Shown: positions 26,364 to 34,612 of the stretch, in pieces
How positions within the stretch are numbered: position 1 is the first letter of the stretch
Layout of the letters: every line of letters begins with the position of its first letter
Notes under the pieces: model-generated
Database searches by the model: none
The model's input: only the letters and a program-made list of their open reading frames with translations
Told to the model about the DNA's origin: nothing
Assembly (NCBI GenBank): GCA_964536415.1
Contig: CAZHXN010000021.1
Span: 1 to 54,021 of the forward strand
From: Trichothermofontia sp964536415
GTDB taxonomy: Bacteria; Cyanobacteriota; Cyanobacteriia; B231
Direction: 5' to 3'
Length of the DNA stretch: 54,021 bases
Position numbers and translations under genes: made by a program

Positions 26364-27020
26364 CTACGCGAACGGCGTTTGGGCCACTTGCGCAACCTGA
26401 GGTACAGGATCTTGGGCCAGGATATTTAAAATAGTTTGGGCTTCGGGACCCCCTAAGCGCTGTAGTGCCTGGGCCACACGATAGCGTACCTGCCAATCAG
26501 GGCTGTCAGCATAGGGAACCAAGACGGGCGTCGCACGCGGGTCACCCAATTCGCCCAGGGAACCGATCGCCGCTGTACTCAGCAGATCTTCACCGGATTC
26601 TAAGGCTGAGACGAGCAAATCAAAGCAACGCGGGTCTCCCCACTCCCCCAACGCCGCAACGATGCTAAAGCGTACCAGCCACTCGGAGGAGGTTTCGTAG
26701 AGATTTTTTAAGTCTTCGTAGGCTTCGTGGAGTTTGAGCGCCCCCAGGGCATCAGCGGCAGCAGCCTGGACATCAACCTCTGGGTCCTTCAGGAGTTGCC
26801 GGAGGATTTGTAAGGATAGGTTGCGATCTTGATTACCGATGTGGGCCAGATGACTGGCTGCCGCATAGCGCACCCTGGCATTGGCATCAGCGAGGGCTTG
26901 CTGGATAAGGGAAAAAGCGGTCACGGCATCCAGTTGACGTAATTGGTTCACGCCAAGCAGGCGATCGCCAAAATCATTGGACGTGAGCAACTGCTGCACC
27001 GATTCAGGGGTAATACTCAT
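26364..27020 (-). CDS. HEAT-repeat protein (PBS-lyase-like repeats)
   Basis: This 218-aa protein consists almost wholly of HEAT repeats of the phycobilisome lyase-like (EZ) type: DANARVRYAAASHLAHIGN, DPEVDVQAAAADALGALK, SEWLVRFSIVAALGEWGDPR and SPDWQVRYRVAQALQRLGG. About five repeats are visible. Proteins of this class include CpcE/F-type lyases and NblB, but also general scaffolds; the precise role is open. The start is at MSITPESVQ (27020), because GAGGAGA precedes it. It lies one base after the CBS gene, so the two are translationally coupled. The stop codon falls inside an interspersed GGGAGACGCTACGCGAACGG repeat. Confidence 0.85.
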   Translation of the reverse strand: MSITPESVQQLLTSNDFGDRLLGVNQLRQLDAVTAFSLIQQALADANARVRYAAASHLAHIGNQDRNLSLQILRQLLKDPEVDVQAAAADALGALKLHEAYEDLKNLYETSSEWLVRFSIVAALGEWGDPRCFDLLVSALESGEDLLSTAAIGSLGELGDPRATPVLVPYADSPDWQVRYRVAQALQRLGGPEAQTILNILAQDPVPQVAQVAQTPFA

Positions 27021-27021
27021 T

Positions 27022-27492
27022 TCAATCTGTCTCCTCGTCTGCCATTGCTCGCACAATATCACCTCGCGTCAGAATTCCAACAACGCACCCCGCTTCATCG
27101 AGAACAGGTAGGCGATGGACCTTATGCTGATTCATGATCCGAGCCGCATCCCGTAGGGGTTTATCGGGAGTAACGGTGATAATGCCCTCACGGCTCATGA
27201 CTTCTTCAACGGTTTGCCCCAACGCCTTGTGCAAATCTCGCTCATAGGTGGCGGGGTTTTGCAGAAAAATGACGCTATCCAGCACCATGATGTAGGCGGG
27301 GGGGGTCACGCCCGCTTCCTGCCACATGAGATCCGTTTCCGAGATCACCCCAATTAACTTGCCCGCTGGGTCAATCACTGGTAACCCACTAATGCGGCGA
27401 TCGGCCAGAATTTTAATGACCTCTTTGAGGGGGGTGTCGGGACGAACCGTAATCGGGTCACGGGTCATAATATCGGCAACAGACTTGGCCAT
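27022..27492 (-). CDS. CBS-domain pair protein
   Basis: This 156-aa protein consists of two CBS domains. The first reads VADIMTRDPITVRPDTPLKEVIKILADRRISGLPV (residues split across the domain) with LIGVISETDLM; the second has VEEVMSREGIITVTPDKPLRDAARIM, KVHRLPVLDEAGCVVGILTRGDIV. CBS pairs bind adenosine nucleotides and regulate partner enzymes or channels. The start is ambiguous: MAKSVADIM at 27492 is preferred by family fit, although the frame opens 10 codons earlier at 27522. It is directly upstream of the HEAT gene, and joint regulation is likely. Confidence 0.88.
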   Translation of the reverse strand: MAKSVADIMTRDPITVRPDTPLKEVIKILADRRISGLPVIDPAGKLIGVISETDLMWQEAGVTPPAYIMVLDSVIFLQNPATYERDLHKALGQTVEEVMSREGIITVTPDKPLRDAARIMNQHKVHRLPVLDEAGCVVGILTRGDIVRAMADEETD

Positions 27493-27626
27493 AGGTGCAA
27501 GAGTCAGGGGGTTAGCCTTCATATTCTAGCGGCGAACCTGACCCCGACGTAAGCGATTGGTGGAGAGCCGTGAGGAATCTGTCGGAGGGTGCGCAGCAGA
27601 TTGGGTCCACGAGAAATGTGCCTTGA

Positions 27627-27711
27627 TTGACATTTGGCGTCTTAAGAGGCGTGATAGGGTACAAGGGCACAAGCTTCTTGGCGGCCTCCGACATCCCCTG
27701 GGGGCCTTTTT
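27627..27711 (+). ncRNA. Possible small RNA with terminator
   Basis: Within the gap between the CBS gene and mdh (both on the minus strand) the plus strand has TTGACA at 27627-27632, a TGATAGG-like -10 near 27652-27658, and a factor-independent terminator: stem GGCCTCC/GGGGGCC (27683-27689 and 27700-27706, one G-U pair) followed by five T. A transcript of about 50 nt would result. No coding frame lies in it. No match to Yfr1 or Yfr2 motifs was recognised. Confidence 0.35.
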
Positions 27712-27760
27712 ATGGGTTAATTGATGGGGTTGATGATATGGGGGTGACGTTCGCGGTACC

Positions 27761-28744
27761 CTAAAGCAAATGTTCAATAAGACCGAGGGCCTGATCAATA
27801 TTGCGGCGAACGGCATGGGCAGAGGTGTGCAGGGCCGATTGCTCAACCTCAGAAAGTTCCAACTCAACAATATTGGCAATGCCCCGGCGATCAAGACGAC
27901 AGGGAACCCCAATATACACGTCATTTAGCCCATACTCCCCCTGCAGATAAGCAGCCGCAGGCACCAGACGGGACTCATTGCGGAGGATGGCCTCTAGCAT
28001 GAGGCAGGCGGACGAGGCCGGGGCAAAGTAGGCCCCTCCTTTTTGCATGAGTTCAACGATCTCGGTGCCCCCGCGACGGGTGCGCTCTACCAGACGCTCG
28101 ATCGTGGCCGCATCCATTAACTCGGTAATCGGCACACCGCCAACGGAACAGTAGCGGGGCAGGGGGACCATCAGGTCCCCGTGCCCTCCCAAAACAAGGG
28201 CAATGACATCGTGGCTGGAAACACCCAATTCTAGGGAAATAAAGGTTTGCAGACGGGCGGAGTCGAGCACCCCGGCCATGCCCATCACTTGCTGGGAGGG
28301 TAAGCCGGTGGCTTTCCAGGCCAGGTAGGTCATCACATCCAGGGGATTGGTGACGATCAGCAGGATGGCGTTAGGGGAATAGGCAACCGCTTGCTGGGCG
28401 GCATTGACCACGATTTCAGCGTTGCTGCGCAGGAGGTCCGATCGATCCATGCCCGGTTGGCGCGGGAAGCCGGCGGTAATCACCACCACATCGGAGCCGA
28501 TCGTGTCGCTGTAGTTGGCAGTGCCGATGAGTTTACGATCGTGGCGTTCAATGCCCCGTGCTTGCAGGAGATCAAGGGCAATCCCCTGGGGCAGGCCCGC
28601 ATCAATGTCGAGCAGAACCACATCCGCGAGGTCTTTCTCAGCAACCCGCTGGGCGAGAGTACTCCCAACACGACCCGCCCCAATGATCGAAACACGCAGG
28701 GGCCGGGGAAGGGCTGAGGAGGGGGGTGGGGTAGGGATAGCCAC
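27761..28744 (-). CDS. mdh: Malate dehydrogenase
   Basis: This is a 327-aa NAD-dependent dehydrogenase of the LDH/MDH superfamily. GAGRVGSTLAQRVAEK is the NAD loop, followed by DIDAGLPQGIALDL. The mobile loop reads AGFPRQPGMDRSDLL; the Arg after the GFP motif favours malate over lactate. LGGHGDLMVPLPRYCSV holds the catalytic His. It interconverts malate and oxaloacetate in the cytosol. The N-terminal extension (MAIPTPPPSSALPRPL) is longer than usual, so a later start is possible, but no nearby ATG fits. The 3' side faces a possible small RNA on the opposite strand. Confidence 0.92.
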   Translation of the reverse strand: MAIPTPPPSSALPRPLRVSIIGAGRVGSTLAQRVAEKDLADVVLLDIDAGLPQGIALDLLQARGIERHDRKLIGTANYSDTIGSDVVVITAGFPRQPGMDRSDLLRSNAEIVVNAAQQAVAYSPNAILLIVTNPLDVMTYLAWKATGLPSQQVMGMAGVLDSARLQTFISLELGVSSHDVIALVLGGHGDLMVPLPRYCSVGGVPITELMDAATIERLVERTRRGGTEIVELMQKGGAYFAPASSACLMLEAILRNESRLVPAAAYLQGEYGLNDVYIGVPCRLDRRGIANIVELELSEVEQSALHTSAHAVRRNIDQALGLIEHLL

Positions 28745-28782
28745 GGGTGTCTGCGACCTCCGATCGTGACGGTAGCCCTAGC

Positions 28783-29001
28783 CTACTGAAAGGGTTCTAA
28801 TTGGTCAATGCGCAACCAGATGTTAGGGGTGGGAACTTGACCAAACTTAACCAGGGCGTAGTCACCCTGGGTTTCCATGACTTCGCCTGCGGTTTCAAAC
28901 AGGTAGCTGGGGAAGCGATCGTCACTAGCCTTGGCTTCAAGACTGTTGTCAAGTTTTTCGCGAACCGCTTTGACGAGGCTGCCTTTTTTGATGTCTGCCA
29001 T
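28783..29001 (-). CDS. ndhO: NAD(P)H-quinone oxidoreductase subunit O
   Basis: This 72-aa protein begins MADIKKGSLVKAVREKLDNSLEAK, the NdhO signature, with SYLFETAGEVMETQGDYALVKFG and WLRIDQLEPF. NdhO is an oxygenic-phototroph-specific peripheral subunit of NDH-1, working near the ferredoxin-binding site. The upstream frame is open to 29070, but the start at 29001 gives the family length. It lies 38 bases upstream of mdh on the same strand, far from the other ndh genes in this window, as is normal. Confidence 0.94.
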   Translation of the reverse strand: MADIKKGSLVKAVREKLDNSLEAKASDDRFPSYLFETAGEVMETQGDYALVKFGQVPTPNIWLRIDQLEPFQ

Positions 29002-29273
29002 AGAAGGTGGATCGGTTGAATACAATGAGGGTTGTCTTGCTCTAGTGTACGCTGCTGGAGAACGGGTCAACCGAGGCGCAGGGGTGACAAAACCAGGGTT
29101 CTAATCCACCTTTGGCTGGCCCGCGTCAAGTCCTTTTCCCGCCAAGTCAGAATCCCTAAACCTGATCTAGAATTGGAGGACATCAGACATACAAAGCATA
29201 CATAAAGCGCATATGACGATATTTAATTATTTTATTGAATCACAATTATAATATTAAAATATTTAATTAGAGA

Positions 29274-29367
29274 TACAGCGTTTCCCAAGTCTCTGAAGGA
29301 CAGAAGCACCTGATGAGCAATTGGCTCAAGCCAATTGCCTGCCCCTCACTGAGGTGACAAAGGCTGT
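29274..29367 (+). repeat. 94-bp dispersed repeat, copy 2
   Basis: This element aligns over its full 94 bases with the reverse complement of 15705-15798, running from TACAGCGTTTCCCAAG to GACAAAGGCTGT. The central stem CAATTGGCT/AGCCAATTG is conserved with the loop CA. Both copies are intergenic, lie in opposite orientations, and carry no open frame. Confidence 0.85.
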
Positions 29368-29769
29368 AAACTGAACAACTACTTACTAGCCTGATAGCCA
29401 TATAGCCTCTACAGTTAAGAGAAGTCAAGACTAAAGTTAAGAATAGTTAATCCAGTTGGCTGCTGCCATCACCCAACCCTAATCTTAAGACCCAGCTACT
29501 ACCCAGCCGCAGAGCGGACCTAGCACAATATCCATCGTGAGTCGGTAAGTCTGGCTATTCTGAGCGGTGTGCTCATCTGTAAATTTACCAGGCCAGAGTA
29601 ACTTTTGTAGTGCTACAATACACCATGTATAATCAACATAATAGTCATTATTGATCGGCAAATAGAGGCTGAATATTGGATAATTAAGTGGATAATTAAG
29701 TGGGTAATCCAGGGGATTGTTCGGGCTTCGAAAGCAGAAAATGTTACAAAAAGAGACGTATTCTTGTTC

Positions 29770-29798
29770 TTGCAAAAGTATTTATGTTACTATATAGG
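29770..29798 (+). promoter_or_regulatory. Candidate promoter of STAND-kinase operon
   Basis: TTGCAA (29770-29775) and TATAGG (29793-29798) are spaced 17 bases, with an overlapping TATATA at 29791-29796. The distance to the GTG start at 29873 leaves an untranslated leader of about 65 bases. The only other gene close by starts 3 bases after the first, so this promoter would drive both. Confidence 0.4.
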
Positions 29799-29872
29799 AT
29801 GCTATCCGAATTGCGTCTTAAAGCATCTCAAACGCTAGAGCATAGAGAACACAATATCTTTTAGGTGTTACC

Positions 29873-31207
29873 GTGAGTTCTTCAGACTTTGTCGTCTTTC
29901 TCAGACAAGAAGCCCGCAAGTGCCGGGTTTCCAATGCCGAATTGGCAGCCCTGGAGCTTGCGCTAGACAATCACTCAAGCGAGGAGATTGCCCATAAACT
30001 GGGGATTAGTCCCGCAGCCGCCCGTCAACGCTTGAGTGAGGTGTATCGGAAGTTTCAGGTGGAGGGGCGTGGCCCGGTGAAACTTCGCAACTTGATGCAA
30101 CGGCTCAACATGCAATTTAAGGATCTAGCGGTCACGATGCCGACCGTTGTGGCTGCTCCTCCAGAGCCGGTGGACGTGGGACGAAGTTGGGATGAGTTTC
30201 CGCCGATCGTCAGTCATTTCTACGGGCGGGAACCGGAATTGACCATGCTTCACCATGCGATTATCCAGGAGCATACGGCGTTGGTGGGGTTGGTGGGACT
30301 CCCAGGAATTGGTAAAACAACGCTGGCGGCAAAGCTGGCAGAGGACCTGGAGTCAACGTTTGATCATGTGATCTGGCGGACGCTGAACCAGCCGATCCCG
30401 TTGCTGAGCCTCTTGAATAATTTGCTGCAAAGCTTCAAAGGCCCTTCGGATCTGCAAGTACCGTCGATGCAGGCGGGTTTGGAGCAATTGCTGGTGTGTT
30501 TGGAACAACAGCCAACTTTGCTGATCCTGGATAATTTTGATGCGGTGTTACGTCCGGGTGATCCGCATGGTCGCTATAAGGCGGGTTGTGAGGGCTATGG
30601 CCAGTTGATCCAGGCGATCGCGAAGGGGAAACATGCCAGTTGTTTGATCCTCACTAGCCATGTGGAAACGCTCGAACTGGTGAATTTGGAGCGGCGTCAG
30701 TTGGCGGTGATGCTGAAGCTGGAGGGGTTGAGTCCGGAAGCCGCCCAGTCGATGTTGAGTGAGCGGGGGCTGAAAGGAGAGAGCAAAACCTATCAAAAGT
30801 TGATCGATCGCTACCGCAGCAATCCTTTGCAATTGGAAGATGTGGCCACGATGATCCAGAATGTATTTGATGGTGATGTGGCCCAGTTTATTGGTTTGGA
30901 TACGACGATCGTGGATACGACGTATCGTAAAGTGTTGGATCAGTACTTCAACTATTTGACGGATCTGGAAGTTGTCGTTGTGCATGCTCTGGCACAGGCC
31001 GATCAACCGATCGGGATTCAAGCGATTAAGGAGCAGGCGTCTAAGGATTTGGCAACTTCGGAGGTGATTGAAGCCTTAGAGCAGTTGAGTAATCGCTCTT
31101 TGTTGGAGAAAAAGCGGGGTCGGGGCCAGGGTGAGTTGCTGTTCACGCTGCAACCGGTCATCCGCAAATATGTTCGTAAGTATCGGATGTCGGCGGCGGG
31201 TATCTAG
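29873..31207 (+). CDS. HTH-NB-ARC (STAND) ATPase
   Basis: This is a 444-aa signal-transduction ATPase. The N-terminus (residues 18-70) is a LuxR/sigma-type helix-turn-helix: HSSEEIAHKLGISPAAARQRLSEVYRKF. The NB-ARC domain follows an FYGREPEL linker: Walker A GLPGIGKTT at residues 142-150, Walker B LLILDNFD with Asp220, then LILTSH and the RYRSNPLQLEDVA helical segment. Most cyanobacterial homologues add long WD40 or TPR sensors after NB-ARC; this one ends with a winged-helix-like segment. The start is GTG, as the frame and composition begin there. The kinase gene starts 3 bases after the stop. A DNA-binding, ATP-gated regulator is inferred. Confidence 0.88.
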   Translation: MSSSDFVVFLRQEARKCRVSNAELAALELALDNHSSEEIAHKLGISPAAARQRLSEVYRKFQVEGRGPVKLRNLMQRLNMQFKDLAVTMPTVVAAPPEPVDVGRSWDEFPPIVSHFYGREPELTMLHHAIIQEHTALVGLVGLPGIGKTTLAAKLAEDLESTFDHVIWRTLNQPIPLLSLLNNLLQSFKGPSDLQVPSMQAGLEQLLVCLEQQPTLLILDNFDAVLRPGDPHGRYKAGCEGYGQLIQAIAKGKHASCLILTSHVETLELVNLERRQLAVMLKLEGLSPEAAQSMLSERGLKGESKTYQKLIDRYRSNPLQLEDVATMIQNVFDGDVAQFIGLDTTIVDTTYRKVLDQYFNYLTDLEVVVVHALAQADQPIGIQAIKEQASKDLATSEVIEALEQLSNRSLLEKKRGRGQGELLFTLQPVIRKYVRKYRMSAAGI

Positions 31208-31210
31208 GGC

Positions 31211-32977
31211 ATGGATGCACTTAGGCCATCGGGACGGCCTGCCTCTGTCCCTTTGGGTCAGCATGATGGAGTAGCTTATTGTATCAACCCTCACTGTCGC
31301 CAGATGCAAGCCATCGCGGCGGGAGAGGTTTGCCGCTCTTGTGGCACCGCTCTCCTTGTGCATGGCAAATATCGACTTATTCGCTCTTTGCGAGCCATGA
31401 ATCCGTTCGCTACGACGGAGATTTTTGAGGTTGAAAGTTGGCCCGATCGCACCCGGAAAGTGATGAAGGTGTTGAAAGACACCGATCCCCAGACGATCGA
31501 GCGATTTGAGCGGGAAGCATTGGCGCTGCAGTGGTTAGATCATCCCGGTATCCCCAAGGCGGAACTGGGGGACAATTTTACGGTTGAGGTGCCAGCCACG
31601 GGGGAAGTCCTGCACTGTCTGGTGATGGAAAAAATTGCGGGGGAGAATTTAGAGACCTGGGTGAAGCAGCACGGACCCATTGATCAGAAGACGGCGATCG
31701 CCTGGTTGAAACAACTCCTGGAAGTGCTGGAGGTTCTCCACGAAAATCAATTTTTCCACCGGGATATTAAGCCCTCCAATATTATGCATCGGCCCGATGG
31801 TCAGCTTGTTCTGATTGATTTTGGCAGTGTGCGGACGATGACAACGACCTATCTGGCCTCGGTTCATGCGCGGGAGGTGACCACTTCCCTATCAGTGGGG
31901 TATACGCCCCAGGAACAATTGGACGGGCAAGCAGTGCCCCAGTCTGACTTATTTGCGTTGGGACGAACATTTGTTTACCTATTAACGGGGCTTCATCCTG
32001 CCGATATTCCCTACAAAACGACCAACAATCAGCTATTGTGGCGTGATCAGGCTCCCCAAATCTCCCCAGCGCTCAAGGATCTGATTGATGAACTCATGGC
32101 CCTCAGACCCACCGATCGGCCCGCCAGTGCAGCGGTTGTGCATCGCCATTTATCCGCTAACGAACTGCGCCTCACGGATATTAAGCTATTTTTCAACTCG
32201 CGCAAATTCAAGCTAGGGGCAACCTTACTATTAGGACTAGGGATACTCACACTAGCTACTTATCGAATCTCGTTACCTTTATTAGGTAGACATTACTTTG
32301 ATTTAGCGCAAGAAGCTCTCAAAAATAACCAACTGGATAGGGCAGAAAAATACTATCAAAAAGCCAAAAACTATAATCCCAATGATTCTAGAATTTATAA
32401 TAACCTTGGTTTTATCTGTCAACAGCAACAAGATCGAGTTTGTGCCGAGGTGATGTATGCAAAGTCCTTGGAGTTAGAACCCAATGATCTGATCACCCAG
32501 TATAATATCGCTCAACTCAATGCTGAAGCTGGAAACTTTGAGAAGGCGAAGGAACAATACCGCTCAATTATCCATTCCCTGTCCCAAACTAATAATGTGT
32601 TGATAGTCACGGCTATGAATAATTTGGCACGGCTAGAGATCATAGATGGTAACCTTGAGGAAGCAATATCTCTAGCATCAAAAGGATTGAAAAAGGCTAC
32701 CACTGCTCTTGATCAAGCAATACTTTACAAAAATCGTGGTTGGGCCTATTCCTTGCAAGGAAATTATGAACTAGCGATCGCAGACTTAGAATTATCGATA
32801 AAACTAGCTAGCGATCGAGCAGATGCTTATTGTCTTTTAGCCCAAATTCTGCAAGAGCAAGGTAACCAGCGAGCATCGAGTTTATGGAAAGATTGTTTAA
32901 AGTATGTTTCCCCCAACGAAGATTTAGAGGTTAAGCTTTGGAAGAATCTTGCTAGGAAGTTCCTGAATATCCAGTAG
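31211..32977 (+). CDS. Membrane Ser/Thr protein kinase with TPR repeats
   Basis: This is a 588-aa protein. Residues 17-45 hold a four-Cys zinc-ribbon motif (CINPHC and CRSCG). The kinase domain (about 50-310) has Lys86 in KVMKVL, HRDIKPSNIM with Asp185, and DFGS with Asp203, so it should be active. The usual GxGxxG loop is replaced by LRAMNPFATTEIFEV, a notable deviation. A transmembrane helix is visible near 335-355 (LGATLLLGLGILTLA), then at least four TPR units to the end, presumably extracytoplasmic. It lies 3 bases from the STAND gene, forming an operon. It probably signals from the membrane to the STAND protein, which is inference. Confidence 0.93.
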   Translation: MDALRPSGRPASVPLGQHDGVAYCINPHCRQMQAIAAGEVCRSCGTALLVHGKYRLIRSLRAMNPFATTEIFEVESWPDRTRKVMKVLKDTDPQTIERFEREALALQWLDHPGIPKAELGDNFTVEVPATGEVLHCLVMEKIAGENLETWVKQHGPIDQKTAIAWLKQLLEVLEVLHENQFFHRDIKPSNIMHRPDGQLVLIDFGSVRTMTTTYLASVHAREVTTSLSVGYTPQEQLDGQAVPQSDLFALGRTFVYLLTGLHPADIPYKTTNNQLLWRDQAPQISPALKDLIDELMALRPTDRPASAAVVHRHLSANELRLTDIKLFFNSRKFKLGATLLLGLGILTLATYRISLPLLGRHYFDLAQEALKNNQLDRAEKYYQKAKNYNPNDSRIYNNLGFICQQQQDRVCAEVMYAKSLELEPNDLITQYNIAQLNAEAGNFEKAKEQYRSIIHSLSQTNNVLIVTAMNNLARLEIIDGNLEEAISLASKGLKKATTALDQAILYKNRGWAYSLQGNYELAIADLELSIKLASDRADAYCLLAQILQEQGNQRASSLWKDCLKYVSPNEDLEVKLWKNLARKFLNIQ

Positions 32978-33119
32978 CCAAAAGATGAAGGCTAATCAAA
33001 TACTGTTTCAAGTAGCCCTTACTGCTACGACATCACTGCTATCGATAAATGATGTTAATCAGCCAGAACCGATCGTGGCGAAGGTATTTTTCCAGGTTAC
33101 TGCCGATCAGTAGATGGCT

Positions 33120-33242
33120 CTAGGTCCGGCTACCCACGAGGATAAAGGCGGCCCAGTGGTAGGGAGGGTGGTATTGCGGATCAGGATGATGGAGGAGGGT
33201 CAGTTGGGCATGGCGTAGGCTCAGAGCAGGCGAGGTGCTCAT
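33120..33242 (-). pseudogene. CHAT-domain C-terminal remnant
   Basis: A 40-codon minus-strand frame ends with HPDPQYHPPYHWAAFILVGSRT, preceded by LSLRHAQLTLL. This matches the C-terminal end of CHAT (caspase-like) proteins, which close with an ALRxAQLxLL helix and HPYYWAAFxLVG strand. The catalytic His/Cys part is absent, and nothing of the family is seen further upstream before the repeat at 33263. It is a gene remnant. Its position behind a STAND-kinase operon is suggestive, because CHAT, STAND and TPR domains often occur together. Confidence 0.6.
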
Positions 33243-33262
33243 CACGCCAGGGTTTTGAGTGA

Positions 33263-33302
33263 AAGTCCCTTCGCCCCTTGTGGGAGAAGGGATTTAGGGA
33301 TG
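33263..33302 (-). repeat. 40-bp dispersed repeat (copy 1)
   Basis: In reverse complement it reads CATCCCTAAATCCCTTCT and so on, and matches 42564-42603 over 40 bases with only two or so differences. The sequence pairs AATCCCTTCT with AGAAGGGATT-like partners, a weak hairpin. It is a common cyanobacterial intergenic repeat type. Confidence 0.75.
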
Positions 33303-33362
33303 CGGGGAAAACGTTTGTCGGTCAACCAGGGGCATACCTCGTGCAGCAGCCATTCTCAACAC

Positions 33363-34475
33363 TTAAGCCCAGGCTAATTGTAGGGCCACCGCATTATCAA
33401 TCAACGCTAGCGTGCCCTCATCCGTTACGGCACTAAAACGACGAATGTAGCGTTGCACCGGCAGGGGGAGGTGGGGAAACTCAAACAGGGCATCCCCATC
33501 GGCAATGTCGGCCCAGAAGTAGCGCAAATCCGGCGCGATCGCCGTCGCTTCTCCTGGCGGCAAATTCAACGGTGGCTCCGTCAGCAGGCGCACCATAAAC
33601 CCCAAACTGCGATCGCCCATCCACTCCCGCGAGTGATTCTGCAAATGGACTAAGTCCGGTACCTGCGTCACCCGATGGGATTCCACCTCCAGCCAGGACT
33701 GACCGTGGCGATCGCGGTGCAACGTCAACACCCGATAGGGATGGGGATAGCTCACCAGCGACCCCGTTGTAATTTCATACATCCCGGCCTGATGGGCAAT
33801 ATCCTGAACATGCAAGTGGCCCGTAAACAGGAGTTGCACCCCTGCCGATCGCAGTAATTCAAGGAGGACAGGGGCATTCTCCAGCATATACCGCCGCCCC
33901 ATCCCATGCCGCGACTGACCCGGAATATGCTCCAGCACATTATGGTGAATCATAACCAGGACCAACTCATCCGGGTCCAACGTTGCCAGCACCGCCGCTA
34001 ACCACCGTAATTGGGCCTCGTCCATCCGTCCCACCTGGTTCCCCTCCCCATCAAACTGGTTCGAGTTGAGGGCAATCAGCCGCACCCCCGACACCAATTC
34101 ACAGGTGTAGTAAAGCTGTTCTGGATTGGCATAGCCACAGTGGCGATAGTAGTAGGGAAAATCGGACAGCCCGATCGCCGTCGCCGTTGCATGGGGCGAA
34201 ATCACGTCATGATTACCGGGAATCACATAGGCGGGGAAGGGTAACCGCGCGAGGCGATCGGCCAGCCAGCGATGATTATCCGGTTCCCCATGCTGCGTTA
34301 AATCCCCCGGCAACAGTAAAAAATCCAGGTCCAACGCGCTCAAGTGATCCAGAATTCCCTCCAGCGCCGGAATGCTCACCTCCACCAGATGAAACCGACC
34401 GGGGTGGTCCCAAATCGTATGGGGAAGGGCAATGTGGGGATCACTCACGATCGCAAAGCGGAACGCCACAGCCAT
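33363..34475 (-). CDS. Calcineurin-like metallophosphoesterase
   Basis: This 370-aa protein has all motifs of the metallophosphoesterase fold: FAIVSDPHIALP (D, H), LLLPGDLTQHGEP (GD), VIPGNHDVIS (GNHD), MIHHNVLEHI, and LLFTGHLHVQDIA (GHxH). It resembles cyclic nucleotide phosphodiesterase (Icc/CpdA-like) members. The substrate is not determinable from sequence. The C-terminal 100 residues are less conserved. It is monocistronic, with a gap of 137 bases to the divergently transcribed trmB. Confidence 0.85.
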   Translation of the reverse strand: MAVAFRFAIVSDPHIALPHTIWDHPGRFHLVEVSIPALEGILDHLSALDLDFLLLPGDLTQHGEPDNHRWLADRLARLPFPAYVIPGNHDVISPHATATAIGLSDFPYYYRHCGYANPEQLYYTCELVSGVRLIALNSNQFDGEGNQVGRMDEAQLRWLAAVLATLDPDELVLVMIHHNVLEHIPGQSRHGMGRRYMLENAPVLLELLRSAGVQLLFTGHLHVQDIAHQAGMYEITTGSLVSYPHPYRVLTLHRDRHGQSWLEVESHRVTQVPDLVHLQNHSREWMGDRSLGFMVRLLTEPPLNLPPGEATAIAPDLRYFWADIADGDALFEFPHLPLPVQRYIRRFSAVTDEGTLALIDNAVALQLAWA

Positions 34476-34612
34476 AGGTCTTAAAATTGGGTCTTAAAAT
34501 TGGGATCAACAGCAATGGGGAGAAATCAACGCATTCGCAAGCCATCCCCATACACTCACCATACCCTTTATGATCCTAAAGTTGTTTTTCCGTCGTTATC
34601 CCCCATTTTCCC

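Larger units (their letters stand above)
29002..29872. other. Long AT-rich intergenic region
   Basis: There is no convincing gene in these 871 bases. A minus-strand frame at 29485-29775 is of poor composition and contains a tandem NYPL repeat, so it is rejected. The region holds the second 94-bp repeat (29274-29367), an AT-only stretch around 29215-29270, a 12-bp tandem repeat GGATAATTAAGT twice (29678-29701), and the promoter of the STAND operon at its right end. Confidence 0.6.

Noticed and set aside
27512..27694. 60-codon minus-strand frame beginning MSEAAKKLVPLYP
   Set aside because: It lies over the proposed small RNA region, has no ribosome site and no recognisable similarity.
29485..29775. 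Open frame of 96 codons on the minus strand in the intergenic region
   Set aside because: Its sequence is low-complexity (NYPLNYPLNYP arises from a 12-bp tandem repeat), has no family resemblance and lacks a ribosome site.
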